Below, in pieces: positions 44,933-55,847 of a DNA stretch of 64,000 nucleotides. Positions within the stretch are counted from its first letter, which is position 1. Each line of letters opens with the position of its first letter. The position numbers and the translations under genes were made by a program. The notes beneath the pieces were generated by a model that was not told the origin of the DNA, ran no database searches, and was given only the letters and a program-made list of their open reading frames with translations. Source of the DNA: Fusibacter ferrireducens (GTDB lineage: Bacteria; Bacillota; Clostridia; Peptostreptococcales; Acidaminobacteraceae); the NCBI RefSeq assembly GCF_015352425.1, contig NZ_JADKNH010000001.1:345376-409375 (forward strand), in the 5' to 3' direction.

Positions 44933-46066
44933 ATGAATTTTAAGGATATAAATATTTATCTCTATGCAAGATTGATTGCAATTGCAGCTATTGTTGTTCT
45001 CGTTTTGACGAAGACGCCAATTTGGCACATGGTGGAACAGGGCCTTCGACCAGTGATATACGCTTTTATTATTGCATATATCTTAGATTACAGTGTACGC
45101 TATTTTGAAAAGAAATTTAAAATCAATCGAATTATTTCTATTATTATTACATTTGCTATTTTTATTTCAATAATCGTCCTCTTTGGCGCGCTGGTCGTTC
45201 CAAGAGTCGTTGAAACGGTAAGTATACTCATAAATTCCATTGGAAATGTCGATATTAATCTTGATGATATTTTTAATCAAAATTTTAATAACATTTATTT
45301 AAATGAAATTCAAAAAAGTATAGTGAATGCACTTACTCCAATGCTTCAAAAACTAACCAATGCGACTGGAACTGCGGTCTTGTTGCTTATGAATGAAATT
45401 CAAAAGATTACGTCAGGCCTAATTTCTTTTGTTGTTGCATTAATTATTTCCGTTTACATGCTTGCGGAAAAAAATGACCTTGTTGCAAGATTGAAACGTT
45501 TAATTTTTGCTTATTTTGATGATCAACAATCCAATTGGATTATGAATACTTCCAAGAAAGCACATTATATTTTTAAAGATTTTGTGGTGGGTAAATTATT
45601 GGATAGCTTTATTATTGGTGTTTTATCCTTTGTTGTCCTATCCATTTTTGACTTTGAATTTAAGCTTTTAATTGCCATTATTATTGGTGTTACGAATATG
45701 ATTCCATATTTTGGACCATTTTTAGGTGCTATTCCAGCAAGCATTATTACTTATATTGGTTCGCCGCATACACCTTTTAATGTGTTATGGATTCTTTTGA
45801 TCATTCTCATTATACAACAACTTGATGGCTGGGTTATTGGACCGATGATCCTTGGGGACTCAGTAGGTGTCAGTGCATTTTGGATCATTTTAGCAGTTAC
45901 TATAGGTGGGGCTACCTTTGGCGTTGTGGGTATGTTTTTAGGGGTTCCGGTTTTAGTTCTAATAAAAACACTTCTTGAAGATGACATACAGAAGAAATTG
46001 TATGTAAAGGGGTATGAAGGCTTAGAGGAAAAGAACATTAAAACCAAGCGAAAATCTAAGTCATAA
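44933..46066 (+). CDS. AI-2E family transporter
   Basis: A 377-residue membrane protein of the AI-2E (PerM/YdiK) family with about eight hydrophobic segments. Typical features: a short N-terminus, VIYAFIIAYILDYSVRYFEKKF, a soluble middle region (about 95-150), and the C-terminal IAIIIGVTNMIPYFGPFLGAIPASII and LDGWVIGPMILGDSVGVSAFWII. Substrates differ among members (Na+/H+ exchange, autoinducer-2 export) and cannot be assigned here. The ATG at 44933 follows GAGGTGG. Confidence 0.9.
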   Translation: MNFKDINIYLYARLIAIAAIVVLVLTKTPIWHMVEQGLRPVIYAFIIAYILDYSVRYFEKKFKINRIISIIITFAIFISIIVLFGALVVPRVVETVSILINSIGNVDINLDDIFNQNFNNIYLNEIQKSIVNALTPMLQKLTNATGTAVLLLMNEIQKITSGLISFVVALIISVYMLAEKNDLVARLKRLIFAYFDDQQSNWIMNTSKKAHYIFKDFVVGKLLDSFIIGVLSFVVLSIFDFEFKLLIAIIIGVTNMIPYFGPFLGAIPASIITYIGSPHTPFNVLWILLIILIIQQLDGWVIGPMILGDSVGVSAFWIILAVTIGGATFGVVGMFLGVPVLVLIKTLLEDDIQKKLYVKGYEGLEEKNIKTKRKSKS

Positions 46067-46069
46067 AAT

Positions 46070-46101
46070 GATTGTGGGGGATTTAGATTGTGGGGGATTT
46101 A
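46070..46101 (+). repeat. 16-bp tandem duplication carrying the ribosome site of the response regulator
   Basis: GATTGTGGGGGATTTA occurs twice in exact succession (46070-46085 and 46086-46101), one base before the ATG at 46103. Both copies hold a G-rich element. Confidence 0.9.
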
Positions 46102-46102
46102 A

Positions 46103-46921
46103 ATGGTTGGGATTTTAGTCGTTGATATCAATACGACAACTTCATATAGAATTAGGAAACTGTTGGATAATTCGAATATTGAAATTATAACGGCAACAAC
46201 TTCCATGGAGACGATCAATAGAATTTCTTCAGTGGATCGAAAAATTGATTTGGTCATTATTGATGTTCAGTTGGGTCCTGAAGATGGGTTTGAACTGATT
46301 AGTCACATTAGAGAAATAAGGGATGATATCGTCATCTGTATTGTTACGAGTCAAAATACAAGGCGTTCTTTTGTAAAAGGCATAAAAGTAGGCGCGTTGG
46401 ATTATATCCTCAAGCCTTTTGAAGATGAGTATCTCAAGCAAAAACTCATTTTTCATATTGATGCAATTGAACTGGCAAAATCTATCCCAGATAGATCTCC
46501 GAAAACCATTGATCAAGCCATTTACAATGCTGTCAAAAAAGCGATTCGTGAAGGCTATGAATTGATGATCGGGTTATTTATTCTCTATCATACCAGTAAT
46601 GAAACGACGGTGGATGTGAATATAAAAGATATGGCAATTTTAAAATCAATGACGCATTATTTTAGCAGTCATCTAAGTGTGGAAGACGAATTTTATACTT
46701 ATGGTTCAAATGGTGCTGTAATTATAATGCCAAAGCATAAATTAAATCAGAAAGATGAACTTATCACTAACTTTGATAAATTGATACTGAACTTTACAAC
46801 GGCGTATAATATAAAAGACACGTTATTTTCTTTTGATTTGATCAGTTTGCCACAAGAAGTTAATCCAAAGGAAAATGCAGTGTCTGTACTAGCAAAGCGT
46901 ATTGAAAATAAACTAAAGTAG
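46103..46921 (+). CDS. Response regulator with divergent GGDEF-like output domain
   Basis: A 272-residue protein. The receiver domain (1 to about 120) has ILVVDINTTTSYRIRKLL, the phosphoacceptor Asp in DLVIIDVQLGPEDGFEL, the Thr in CIVTSQN, and the Lys in DYILKPFEDEYL. The first acidic pocket shows only one Asp (VVD) where most have two. The C-terminal part (about 140-272) has the general layout of a diguanylate cyclase domain, with VEDEFYTYGSNGAVIIMP where GGDEF normally stands, so it is probably not catalytic. No kinase gene is adjacent. Ribosome site lies in a tandem duplication. Confidence 0.75.
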   Translation: MVGILVVDINTTTSYRIRKLLDNSNIEIITATTSMETINRISSVDRKIDLVIIDVQLGPEDGFELISHIREIRDDIVICIVTSQNTRRSFVKGIKVGALDYILKPFEDEYLKQKLIFHIDAIELAKSIPDRSPKTIDQAIYNAVKKAIREGYELMIGLFILYHTSNETTVDVNIKDMAILKSMTHYFSSHLSVEDEFYTYGSNGAVIIMPKHKLNQKDELITNFDKLILNFTTAYNIKDTLFSFDLISLPQEVNPKENAVSVLAKRIENKLK

Positions 46922-47241
46922 CGTAAAAAAATTTAAACTGTTTTGTCAAATCGATTGTCAAAGCAGTTTTTATGTATTTCTATGTAGTAAATTTATTTTT
47001 TTTGAGTTGTTATTAAATTTCCAAATTTATTAATTTTTTATTATTTAACGTCTTTTTAATAGCTTTCTCATGAAAAAGGACTATAATATATATTAGATTT
47101 GTTATTATATGTAATTGTTTAAATTATTGTTTAAGTCATTATTATTTTTATTATTATCAAAAGGTTGTTATTATATGCCATTATTTCTATGACATTAATT
47201 GATTTGTGATTTATATTTTTTTATACCGAGGTGTCATTGTT
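46922..47241. other. AT-rich intergenic region with a weak terminator
   Basis: The first part holds AACTG (46936) pairing with CAGTT (46964) as the base of a longer imperfect stem, followed by T residues, which probably ends the response regulator transcript. The remainder (about 46980-47220) is very AT-rich with repeated TTATTATTT-type runs; I see no clear gene or defined promoter. The GAGGTG site of the next gene lies at its end. Confidence 0.5.
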
Positions 47242-50200
47242 ATGAACAAACTAAACGTTGGTTTGGACGTTGGGTCGACAACGGTTAAATTGATAGTTTT
47301 AGATGAAGATGAGAATATCATCTTCAAGGATTATCGTCGACATTTTTCTGATATTAAGAATACCGTTTCTAATCTATTTGAAGATGCAAAAAGCGTTTTT
47401 GCCGATGCGAAAGTCAAAGTGATGGTCACTGGATCAGCTGGTTTGAGTTTAGCAGAGAGCTTAGGCGTTTCTTTTATTCAAGAAGTTGTTGCCTGTTCAA
47501 GGGCTATTAAAAAATACGCACCGCAGACGGACGTTGCGATTGAACTCGGTGGCGAAGATGCTAAAATTATGTATTTTGGTCACTCCGTTGAACAGAGAAT
47601 GAACGGCACCTGTGCTGGCGGAACAGGGTCATTTATTGACCAGATGTCATCATTGCTCAAAACAGATGCAAATGGTTTAAACGATCTTGCGAGTCAACAT
47701 AAAGAAATCTATCCAATTGCTTCACGGTGTGGTGTGTTTGCTAAAACGGATATTCAACCGCTTTTGAATGAAGGGGCATCCAGAGCAGATATAGCAGCCT
47801 CTGTACTTCAGGCTGTGGTTAATCAAACCATTAGTGGTCTTGCATGTGGTAAACCAATCCGAGGTAACGTTGCCTTTTTAGGTGGACCGCTTTCTTTTTT
47901 ACCAGAACTCAAAAAAAGATTTGAATTGACATTAAATTTGGATGATGCACACAGTGTTAAGTTGGATAACGCTCAGTATTTTGTTGCCATTGGCGCTGCC
48001 ATTTCTTCAAGCAAAGAAGATTCAAAAGATATTCACTGTATCTATGATCGTATGCCTTCTATTTATTGTGAATCTCCAGATTCAAAAGAAGGCATTAAGC
48101 CTCTATTTGAATCTCAAAATGATTTTGATGTTTTTATCGAACGACATTCTAAACATCACGTGTCCCGAAAGCTTTTGAGCGAAGCTCGCGGACCTCTTTT
48201 CTTGGGCATAGATGCTGGGTCAACGACGACAAAAGTGGCAGTTGTGGACGCGCAAAAGCAGCTTTTATTTTCACATTATGGGTCCAATGAAGGCAATCCC
48301 TTGGGAACCACTATTGAGGCTTTAAAGCAATTATATGGATTGATCCCAGAGGGTGCTTATATTGCATACAGTACTGTAACTGGATATGGTGAAAATCTGA
48401 TTAAGGCAGCTTTGAAATTAGACCATGGAGAAATTGAAACCATTGCGCATTATAAAGCAGCAGATCATTTTTTGCCAGGCGTAGATACCATTCTTGACAT
48501 TGGCGGTCAAGATATGAAGTGTCTCAATGTTCATAATGGCATTATTGATTCCATTATGTTAAATGAAGCCTGTTCATCGGGTTGTGGGTCCTTTATTGAA
48601 ACTTTTGCAGGTTCGGTAAATATGTCCGTAGCCGATTTTGCCAACATTGGTTTGTTTTCAAAAAAACCTGTGGATCTTGGCACGCGTTGTACCGTCTTCA
48701 TGAATTCACGTGTAAAACAAGCTCAAAAAGAGGGTGCAACAATTGGTGAGCTCTCTGCGGGTATCTGTACATCCGTTATAAAAAATGCATTATTTAAAGT
48801 AATCCGAATGAGATCTCCAGAAGATTTGGGCGAGAAAATTGTCGTTCAAGGGGGCACCTTCTACAATAATGCAGTACTGAGAGTATTTGAACAAATTTCT
48901 GGACGTGAAGTGGTTCGACCTGATATTGCAGGAATCATGGGGGCTTTTGGCTGTGCCATTATTTCAATGGAGCGATTCGAGGCAGATTATAAAACCAACA
49001 TGTTGGGGAGTTCTGAATTAGAGCACTTCAGTACAACTACGAGTACAAGACGATGCAATCTTTGTGGGAATAATTGTCATCTCACTGTCAATGTGTTTTC
49101 AGATCAAAGACAATTTATCGTCGGCAACAGATGTGAACGCGGTGCAGGTATTGAAAAGAAAACTGTGGATTTGCCAAATCTCTATAAGTATAAGTATAAA
49201 CGTGTATTTGATTATAAATCACTTTCAAAAGCAGAAGCAAAACGTGGTACAGTGGGTATACCGAGAGTTCTAAATATCTATGAAGACTATCCGTTTTGGT
49301 TTACTTTTTTTAATGCACTTGGATTTCGTGTGGAACTCTCTAAACGGTCATCCAAAATGATTTATGAAATGGGTATGGAAACGATACCTTCTGAAAGTGT
49401 TTGTTATCCCGCTAAAATCGTACATGGTCACATTGAGGATTTGATTCTCAAAAAAGTAGATCGAATTTTTTATCCATGTATTCCATATAATCGACAAGAA
49501 GACGAAAAGGCGGGGAATCACTACAATTGTCCTGTGGTGACGTCCTATCCTGAAACGATTAATGTCAACGTGGACCACATAAAGAATAAAGCCGTCAAAT
49601 TTTATCATCCATTCTTGCCGCTGGATTCTATGAAACATATGAAGAAGCGGTTGATTGAAGAAATCAGTAAATGGGGCATTGATAAGAATGAAATCAGCAG
49701 AGCTGTGGATTTGGCATATGCAGAACATGATCAATATAAATTGGATGTTATGAAAAAAGGTGAGGAAACACTTGCTTACATCAAGGAAAATCACTTAAAA
49801 GGAATCGTTTTGGCAGGTCGCCCTTATCATATTGATCCAGAAATCAATCATGGTATTCCAGAACTCATTGAATCTTTTGGTTTTGTGGTTTTATCTGAAG
49901 ATGCTGTGGCACATTTGGATCAGATCGACAGACCACTCAGAGTTGTGGATCAGTGGGTTTATCATACGCGCCTCTATGCAGCCGCAACTTATGTTTCAAA
50001 GCAATCTCATCTTGAGCTTGTTCAGTTGAATTCTTTTGGATGTGGCCTTGATGCGGTGACGACGGACCAGATTAAAGAAATTTTGGAGGCTAAAAATAAA
50101 ATTTATACAGTGCTCAAAATTGATGAGATCAATAATCTCGGTGCGGTCAGAATTCGCATAAGATCACTTATTGCAGCAATTAGAGAACGTGATAAGAAAA

Positions 50201-51477
50201 CGATGATACCTCTGTATGATAAGCCAAAGGCAGAGCGCGTGATTTTTACAGAAGAAATGCGTAAAACGCATACGATTTTAGTGCCCCAAATGTCTCCAAT
50301 ACACTTTCAATTTGTTCAAGCGGCAGTTAAGCCAGAAGGCTATAATATGGAAATTTTGCCTTCTGTGGATGTATCCGCTATAGATGAAGGCCTTAAATAT
50401 GTCAATAATGATGCTTGTTATCCATCTATTATTGTGGTTGGACAGCTGATGAAAGCACTGAATTCTGGAAAATATGATCTCGACAAAACGGCTTTGATCA
50501 TCTCTCAAACTGGTGGAGGCTGTCGCGCTACAAACTATATCGCCTTTATTAGACATGCACTTAAAAGCTTAAAACTGGATCATATTCCGGTAATCAGTAT
50601 TAATGCTGGCGGCTTGGAGGAAAATCCAGGGTTTAAGTTGACGTTGCCTTTATTAGAAAAATTAGTACAGAGTATGCTCTATGGAGATTTATTCATGAGA
50701 GTGCTTTATAAGACCAGACCTTATGAGGCGGAAAAAGGTGCTGCCAATAAACTTTATGATCACTGGGTGGATCGATGCAAACAGTCGCTTGTAAAGGGCT
50801 CTAGAAAAGAATTTATTTCAAACATTAAAGCGATTACTCAAGCATTTGATGAACTGCCATTGCTTGACATTAAGAAGCCGAGAGTTGGATTAGTGGGTGA
50901 GATTTTGGTTAAATTCCATCCAACGGCAAATAATAATATAGTGGATCTTCTAGAGCATGAAGGTGCAGAGGCTGTAATGCCTGATTTAATTGATTTCTTC
51001 ACATATTCTGCGTATAATGGCGTCATCAAGAATAAATATCTTTCAGGCAGCATGAAAAAACGTCTTTCCAGTGAAGCATTTATCTCAATCATTGATTATT
51101 ATCGCAAGCCCATGGTAACCGCACTAAATAAGAGCAAGCGCTTTGAAGCGCCTAAAAATATTAAAGTGCTAGGAAAGTTGGCTGAGCCGCACTTATCTCT
51201 TTGCAATCAGACAGGTGAAGGTTGGTTTTTAACGGCTGAGATGATTGAGCTCATTCATAGTGGCGTAGACAATATAGTCTGTATGCAACCCTTTGCATGT
51301 TTACCAAATCATATTACTGGGAAAGGCATGATCAAGGAGCTTAAGAATAGTTATCCTAAATCTAATATAGTGCCAATAGATTATGACCCAGGAGCAAGTG
51401 AGGTTAATCAGATCAATCGTATTAAGCTGATGCTCGCCACTGCATATGAAAATTTAAATTCAAGAGATGATGAATAA
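47242..51477 (+). CDS. Fused acyl-CoA dehydratase activase / DUF2229 protein
   Basis: A 1411-residue protein of the BadF/BcrA family. Two ASKHA ATPase domains lie in tandem: the first starts [21 protein letters not shown], with [16 protein letters not shown] and [13 protein letters not shown]; the second starts [18 protein letters not shown] (about 322), with [15 protein letters not shown] and [11 protein letters not shown], whose cysteines can hold an intersubunit 4Fe-4S cluster. The C-terminal 700 residues match DUF2229 and the dehydratase-D-like fold ([24 protein letters not shown]-type segment). Such proteins are common in anaerobes; activator activity is inferred and the reaction unknown. 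ATG at 47242 follows GAGGTG. Confidence 0.85.
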   Translation: MNKLNVGLDVGSTTVKLIVLDEDENIIFKDYRRHFSDIKNTVSNLFEDAKSVFADAKVKVMVTGSAGLSLAESLGVSFIQEVVACSRAIKKYAPQTDVAIELGGEDAKIMYFGHSVEQRMNGTCAGGTGSFIDQMSSLLKTDANGLNDLASQHKEIYPIASRCGVFAKTDIQPLLNEGASRADIAASVLQAVVNQTISGLACGKPIRGNVAFLGGPLSFLPELKKRFELTLNLDDAHSVKLDNAQYFVAIGAAISSSKEDSKDIHCIYDRMPSIYCESPDSKEGIKPLFESQNDFDVFIERHSKHHVSRKLLSEARGPLFLGIDAGSTTTKVAVVDAQKQLLFSHYGSNEGNPLGTTIEALKQLYGLIPEGAYIAYSTVTGYGENLIKAALKLDHGEIETIAHYKAADHFLPGVDTILDIGGQDMKCLNVHNGIIDSIMLNEACSSGCGSFIETFAGSVNMSVADFANIGLFSKKPVDLGTRCTVFMNSRVKQAQKEGATIGELSAGICTSVIKNALFKVIRMRSPEDLGEKIVVQGGTFYNNAVLRVFEQISGREVVRPDIAGIMGAFGCAIISMERFEADYKTNMLGSSELEHFSTTTSTRRCNLCGNNCHLTVNVFSDQRQFIVGNRCERGAGIEKKTVDLPNLYKYKYKRVFDYKSLSKAEAKRGTVGIPRVLNIYEDYPFWFTFFNALGFRVELSKRSSKMIYEMGMETIPSESVCYPAKIVHGHIEDLILKKVDRIFYPCIPYNRQEDEKAGNHYNCPVVTSYPETINVNVDHIKNKAVKFYHPFLPLDSMKHMKKRLIEEISKWGIDKNEISRAVDLAYAEHDQYKLDVMKKGEETLAYIKENHLKGIVLAGRPYHIDPEINHGIPELIESFGFVVLSEDAVAHLDQIDRPLRVVDQWVYHTRLYAAATYVSKQSHLELVQLNSFGCGLDAVTTDQIKEILEAKNKIYTVLKIDEINNLGAVRIRIRSLIAAIRERDKKTMIPLYDKPKAERVIFTEEMRKTHTILVPQMSPIHFQFVQAAVKPEGYNMEILPSVDVSAIDEGLKYVNNDACYPSIIVVGQLMKALNSGKYDLDKTALIISQTGGGCRATNYIAFIRHALKSLKLDHIPVISINAGGLEENPGFKLTLPLLEKLVQSMLYGDLFMRVLYKTRPYEAEKGAANKLYDHWVDRCKQSLVKGSRKEFISNIKAITQAFDELPLLDIKKPRVGLVGEILVKFHPTANNNIVDLLEHEGAEAVMPDLIDFFTYSAYNGVIKNKYLSGSMKKRLSSEAFISIIDYYRKPMVTALNKSKRFEAPKNIKVLGKLAEPHLSLCNQTGEGWFLTAEMIELIHSGVDNIVCMQPFACLPNHITGKGMIKELKNSYPKSNIVPIDYDPGASEVNQINRIKLMLATAYENLNSRDDE

Positions 51478-51545
51478 AACCACTTGATATTATAGAGTTT
51501 TAACAGTTTTTGTTAAAACTCTATAATTACTTTGAGCGGTTTTAT
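51474..51545 (+). terminator. Nested hairpin after the activase-like gene
   Basis: An inner stem TATAGAGTTTTAACA/TGTTAAAACTCTATA (15 bp perfect, 51491-51525) lies within an outer stem ATAAAACC/GGTTTTAT (51474-51481 and 51538-51545) whose 5' arm overlaps the stop codon. There is no long T-tract at the base of the inner stem, so it may stabilise the mRNA end rather than terminate efficiently. Confidence 0.6.
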
Positions 51546-51597
51546 GATATAATTAGAAATGATGAAGAGGCATTAAAAAAAGGTTGGAGGTTTTGCT

Positions 51598-52308
51598 ATG
51601 AGTACACATATAAACGCGAAGATTGGTGATATTGCGGATATCGTATTATTACCAGGTGATCCTTTGAGAGCTAAGTATATTGCGGAGACTTTTCTAGAGA
51701 ATCCGATTTGTTATAATAAAGTTAGAGGCATGCTTGGATACACAGGAACCTATAAAGGTGTAAGGGTTTCAGTTCAGGGTACTGGTATGGGAATGCCTTC
51801 GCTATCTATCTATGTCAATGAGTTGTTGCGATTTTATGATGTTCAAAAACTCGTTAGAGTGGGTTCTTGCGGTGCAATGCAACCGCATATTAAAATTAGA
51901 GATGTCATACTGGCACAGGCGGCTTCTACGACTTCAAACATGAACAACCGTCGTTTTGGCACGTGTAATTTTGCCGCTATTTCTGATTTTAAGTTGCTCT
52001 ATGATGCGTATCAAACAGCTCAAAGCAATGGCTTAAAAGTTCATGTGGGCAATATTTTATCTGAGGATAGTTTTTATGACGACTATAATTCAAATCGAAA
52101 TCAAAACTTTATGGATTACAATATTCTAGCAGTGGAGATGGAGGCTGCTGAACTTTACACTTTAGCGGCTAAATATAGAGCACAGGCGCTTTGTGTTTTA
52201 ACCGTAAGTGATTCGTTGATTACCGCTGAAGAAACGACTTCAGAGGAAAGAGAGAGAACTTTTAATGACATGATCACTTTAGTTTTGGACACGGTTACGA
52301 AGGCCTAA
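51598..52308 (+). CDS. deoD: Purine-nucleoside phosphorylase, DeoD type
   Basis: A 236-residue hexameric-type phosphorylase that splits purine (deoxy)nucleosides into base and (deoxy)ribose 1-phosphate. Motifs: [29 protein letters not shown] at the N-terminus, [58 protein letters not shown]. Length is standard. ATG preceded by TGGAGG. With deoC, hpt and xpt it completes nucleoside salvage. Confidence 0.97.
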   Translation: MSTHINAKIGDIADIVLLPGDPLRAKYIAETFLENPICYNKVRGMLGYTGTYKGVRVSVQGTGMGMPSLSIYVNELLRFYDVQKLVRVGSCGAMQPHIKIRDVILAQAASTTSNMNNRRFGTCNFAAISDFKLLYDAYQTAQSNGLKVHVGNILSEDSFYDDYNSNRNQNFMDYNILAVEMEAAELYTLAAKYRAQALCVLTVSDSLITAEETTSEERERTFNDMITLVLDTVTKA

Positions 52309-52328
52309 AGCTTCTATAAAATTTTTAA

Positions 52329-52425
52329 CAACATTTGAGCCATCTCCGATGACTCAAGCCGATTTTTGCTGACACTGTTTGAGGTTGAACATCCCTCAGC
52401 ACAGCTTTCGGCTCAAATCTTGTTG
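52329..52425 (-). repeat. Dispersed structured repeat, copy D
   Basis: Read on the minus strand it matches the full unit of the 37544 array: CAAGATTTGAGCCGAAAGCTGTGCTGAGG, CCTCAAACAGTGTCAGC, and a hairpin TTGAGTCAT/ATGGCTCAA. Here the stem has the same A-T replacement as copies A and B, and a T-G pair where those have a mismatch. It lies between deoD and the HD-GYP gene terminator. Confidence 0.88.
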
Positions 52426-52432
52426 TTTTAAT

Positions 52433-52484
52433 AAAAAAAAGGTGATTTTGCTGAGTCGATTTAAGACGAGCAATATCACCTTTT
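52433..52484 (-). terminator. Terminator of the HD-GYP gene
   Basis: On the minus strand AAAAGGTGAT/ATCACCTTTT arms with imperfect inner pairing (GCTC/GAGT region) form a long stem followed by at least eight T residues. It begins directly at the end of the HD-GYP gene. Confidence 0.8.
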
Positions 52485-54065
52485 CTAATTTTGTTTGATG
52501 AATTCAAGTTCCGGCTCAACGATCATAAAAACTTGTAACAATTTCTCAGAGAATTGACTGCGCATGCTTACGGTAATAATGTGGACGGCTTCAGCATGAG
52601 AGAGTGCTTTTCGATAGGGGCGTCGACTGGTTAATGCATCATAAACATCTGCAATTGAGAGGATTTGAGCACCTAGTGGAATTTGCTCACCCTTTAATCC
52701 CTGTGGATAACCCGTCCCGTCATACTTTTCATGATGACACAAGACCAGTTGATCAATTTCATTAAATGCCGAGGCTTTATGTAAAATGCGAAAGCCTGTT
52801 AAGGAATGTTCTTGAATGATTTTAAATTCTGAATCTGTCAGAGGGCCTTTTTTATTCAAAATTTGTTCTGGAATTGTGATTTTGCCGATATCATGTACAA
52901 GTGACGCTTTTATTAAAGTGTCCATATCATCGTATCTCAAGGCTCTTCCAATGAGCTGTACGTACTTCGAGACACGATCCGAGTGACCTTTTGTGTAAGA
53001 ATCTGTGGCATCTAGAGCTTCTATCATGATATTCACGGTTTCATCATTTTTATCGTGGAGCTCTTTAATTTTATCGTTGATTGTTGAGGAAAGTTTATTG
53101 ATACTTGTGGAAAGTTGTCCCAGCTCTTTTATTTTATTATACTCTAAATCAATATCGTAGTGCCCGTTTGCAATACGGTCAATAATTTTGACCATTTTAT
53201 CAATTTGAGCAGCTATTTTTTTCAGGATCATACTCATAATAAGACTTGCAAACAGCAATATGAAGAAAACGGAGATCAGCATAAAGAAAGTTTGCTTTTT
53301 AAGGTTATTGATAATTTCAGGTTTATCAATTCTTGCAGACAAATAGAAACTATTTTTAGAGTCCACTCTAATGGGCACAAAAATTTGATTAAAATCATCA
53401 TTTTCTATGTTGATAATCCCATTTGAATCATACTTATTATGAATGGACGATGTGACTTGAACGGGGGGCGTAAAAACATATTCAATATCTTGGATACCAA
53501 TAAATGATTTCATCATGGTCATGTTGAGTTTGTGTTCAATAGGCGTCATGACAAGATAGGATTTGGACTTGTCTTCAGAGTTGCTGGTATATATGTTTTT
53601 TAGAATGCCTATATAAAGCCTGTTTTCATATTCGTAAAAAAGCGTTTGAGTCGTGTATTTCTTCTGATCTTGGACCAAAAAGCCCATTGTGAGTTCATAA
53701 GGTGCGTTCGTAAAGGGCGCTTGATCTGTGTTTTCCACATAAAAATATTCGAAATTATATTGTGCTGCCAAGGATCTGATTGCATTTTTTCCAAATGCTG
53801 AAGAATCTGTATTCTCCAGGGCGCTCTTATAGATTAACTCGTTGCGAATTTGATAGAATCCCTTATCGGTAAAAATACTGTTGCTCGTGTGGTCGATTTG
53901 GTAATTTATATATTCCTCTAGCATTTTATATGTCATTTCAGAATAAAAGATATTATTGTCACTTTCTGATATCTTGAAAGTGTGTTGAATTCCAAAAAGG
54001 ACCAATACTGTTGAAATAAAGAGTATGGGGAGCATGACAATAAGTGAAAGTTTATAAAATTTCAT
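52485..54065 (-). CDS. Membrane HD-GYP domain protein (putative cyclic-di-GMP phosphodiesterase)
   Basis: A 526-residue sensor. TM1 (about 7-28) precedes an extracytoplasmic domain of about 230 residues; TM2 (FMLISVFFILLFASLIMSMIL, about 262-282) and a HAMP-like segment (MVKIIDRIANGHYDIDLEY) lead to the HD-GYP domain: SLVHDIGKITIPEQILNKKGPLT, LCHHEKYDGTGYPQGLKGEQIPLGAQILSIADVYDALTS. These residues match active c-di-GMP phosphodiesterases. The start codon at 54065 has GAGGT upstream; the open frame continues 18 codons further up, without a ribosome site. Confidence 0.92.
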   Translation of the reverse strand: MKFYKLSLIVMLPILFISTVLVLFGIQHTFKISESDNNIFYSEMTYKMLEEYINYQIDHTSNSIFTDKGFYQIRNELIYKSALENTDSSAFGKNAIRSLAAQYNFEYFYVENTDQAPFTNAPYELTMGFLVQDQKKYTTQTLFYEYENRLYIGILKNIYTSNSEDKSKSYLVMTPIEHKLNMTMMKSFIGIQDIEYVFTPPVQVTSSIHNKYDSNGIINIENDDFNQIFVPIRVDSKNSFYLSARIDKPEIINNLKKQTFFMLISVFFILLFASLIMSMILKKIAAQIDKMVKIIDRIANGHYDIDLEYNKIKELGQLSTSINKLSSTINDKIKELHDKNDETVNIMIEALDATDSYTKGHSDRVSKYVQLIGRALRYDDMDTLIKASLVHDIGKITIPEQILNKKGPLTDSEFKIIQEHSLTGFRILHKASAFNEIDQLVLCHHEKYDGTGYPQGLKGEQIPLGAQILSIADVYDALTSRRPYRKALSHAEAVHIITVSMRSQFSEKLLQVFMIVEPELEFIKQN

Positions 54066-54195
54066 AACGAGACCTCGAATTCCTATATTAACAAGTTGAT
54101 TATAGCATAAGTTATGCAAATGTCTGTGAATAAATTATTAATTCGTATGTTATAATAGGGAAGTAAATTGTACCAAAGTTAAGGAGTAAATGATT

Positions 54196-55821
54196 ATGAA
54201 AGAAAAAGTCATGATTTTTGGTCACAGAAATCCAGATACGGATAGTGTTACCAGTGCAATTGCACTTTCGTATCTCAAAAATAAAACGCAATATGAAGCG
54301 TTGCCATGTGTTCTAGGGGATCTCTCAAAAGAGAGTGAATTTGTTCTAGATTACTTTAATATGACTTATCCTCATCGAATTGATAATGTTAAAATTCAGC
54401 TCAAGGATTTGCTCTATGATCGCATTATGGCACTGGAGCCTTCTAATTCTATTTTGGCAGCAACTAAACATATGAATGATAATAAGATTAGAACGCTTCC
54501 AATCGTAGATTCTGATGGCTACTTGATTGGAATTGTCACGATGAAGGATATCGCCATGAGCGCTATTCATGGTGATCTTCATGCACTTAATACGACCTTT
54601 AGCAATATTAAATCAGATCTCAAAGCAGAAACACTCAATTATGCTCATTCTGACGTGAATGGCAAGATTTCAATTACAGCATTTCACGATAGTTCCATCA
54701 TAGAAGAGGACATCTTTGATATGAATACCGTCGTTATAACAGGGGATAGATTTGATATTATTGATTATGCCATCCAGCGCAAAGTTCAGTTGATCGTTGT
54801 CACTGGCAATAAAAAGATTCCTGAATTACTGATTGAAAAGGCGGCTGTCACAGGGGTCAATATGATAAAAACACCCTATGATACTTATTACACTTCAAAA
54901 CTTATAAATCAGACTAATTTTGTGAGTTCTATTATGAAAAGAGATCGACTGGTTCGGTTTAAAGAAAATGAGTATTTAGAAAACTGTCGTGAAATTATAC
55001 AGACTTCCAAGCATTCTAAATTCCCACTTGTGGATGAGAAGGGTCGATATCTAGGCATTATTGGGAGAACACATTTTTTGAATCCGACCAAGAAAAATGT
55101 TATTTTGGTGGATCATAATGAATATGCTCAGTCTGCTGAAGGACTCAGCGAAGCCAATGTAATTGAAATTATTGATCATCACAAAATTGGTGATATTTCA
55201 ACTTCTTTACCGATTGCATTTAGAAATATGCCTGTGGGCAGTACCAATACAATTATCTATCAACTGTTCAAGGAAGAACAGGTTGAGATTCCCAAGGACA
55301 TTGCAGGTCTTATGATGTCTGGAATCATATCGGATACGCTCTTTTTAAAGTCACCAACGACAACAGTTTTTGATGAAATGGCAGTTGAAAAATTGACAGA
55401 GATCACAGGGATTAAAACTGACACTTTTGCGCTTGAGATGTTTAAAAAGGGCACTTCACTGGTTGGAAAATCTGTTTCGGATGTCTTTTTTAATGACTTC
55501 AAGGAATTTATGTTAGAAGGCTGTAAAATAGCCATATCTCAAGTCTTTACTTTGAATTTTCAAGAAATATTGGACAATCAATTGGTTTATTTTGAGACGA
55601 TCAAAAAAGTCAATCATGATAGAGATCATTACTTGACTTTGATGGTGGTCACGGACATTATAAAAGAGGGCTCTTATATGCTCTTTGAATCTAAAAATGA
55701 TTCCATTATGTCGCTGGCTTTTGAAAAAACAGTTGAACAGGGGACTTTTATTGAGAACTGCGTCTCACGTAAAAAACAGATTATTCCCAAACTCATCCAT
55801 GCGCTTGGCATTTTAAAATAG
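54196..55821 (+). CDS. CBS-domain manganese-dependent inorganic pyrophosphatase
   Basis: A 541-residue family II pyrophosphatase with nucleotide regulation. Order: N-terminal DHH part (IFGHRNPDTDSVTSAIALSYL), CBS domain 1 (about 70-120, NKIRTLPIVDSDGYLIGIVTMKDIA), a DRTGG-like domain (about 130-245), CBS domain 2 (about 250-300), then the rest of the DHH (VDHNEYAQSAEGL, EIIDHHKIGDIS) and DHHA2 domains. Characterised clostridial relatives are inhibited by AMP/ADP and activated by ATP or diadenosine polyphosphates. The ATG at 54196 has AAGGAG at better spacing than the one at 54190. Confidence 0.93.
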   Translation: MKEKVMIFGHRNPDTDSVTSAIALSYLKNKTQYEALPCVLGDLSKESEFVLDYFNMTYPHRIDNVKIQLKDLLYDRIMALEPSNSILAATKHMNDNKIRTLPIVDSDGYLIGIVTMKDIAMSAIHGDLHALNTTFSNIKSDLKAETLNYAHSDVNGKISITAFHDSSIIEEDIFDMNTVVITGDRFDIIDYAIQRKVQLIVVTGNKKIPELLIEKAAVTGVNMIKTPYDTYYTSKLINQTNFVSSIMKRDRLVRFKENEYLENCREIIQTSKHSKFPLVDEKGRYLGIIGRTHFLNPTKKNVILVDHNEYAQSAEGLSEANVIEIIDHHKIGDISTSLPIAFRNMPVGSTNTIIYQLFKEEQVEIPKDIAGLMMSGIISDTLFLKSPTTTVFDEMAVEKLTEITGIKTDTFALEMFKKGTSLVGKSVSDVFFNDFKEFMLEGCKIAISQVFTLNFQEILDNQLVYFETIKKVNHDRDHYLTLMVVTDIIKEGSYMLFESKNDSIMSLAFEKTVEQGTFIENCVSRKKQIIPKLIHALGILK

Positions 55822-55847
55822 TTGAAATTTTCGAATCAGGAGGATTC

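Noticed and set aside
47242-51477. Accidental gene fusion in the 1411-residue activase-like protein.
   Set aside because: The same long multi-domain layout is common in anaerobic Firmicutes, so it is normal for the family.
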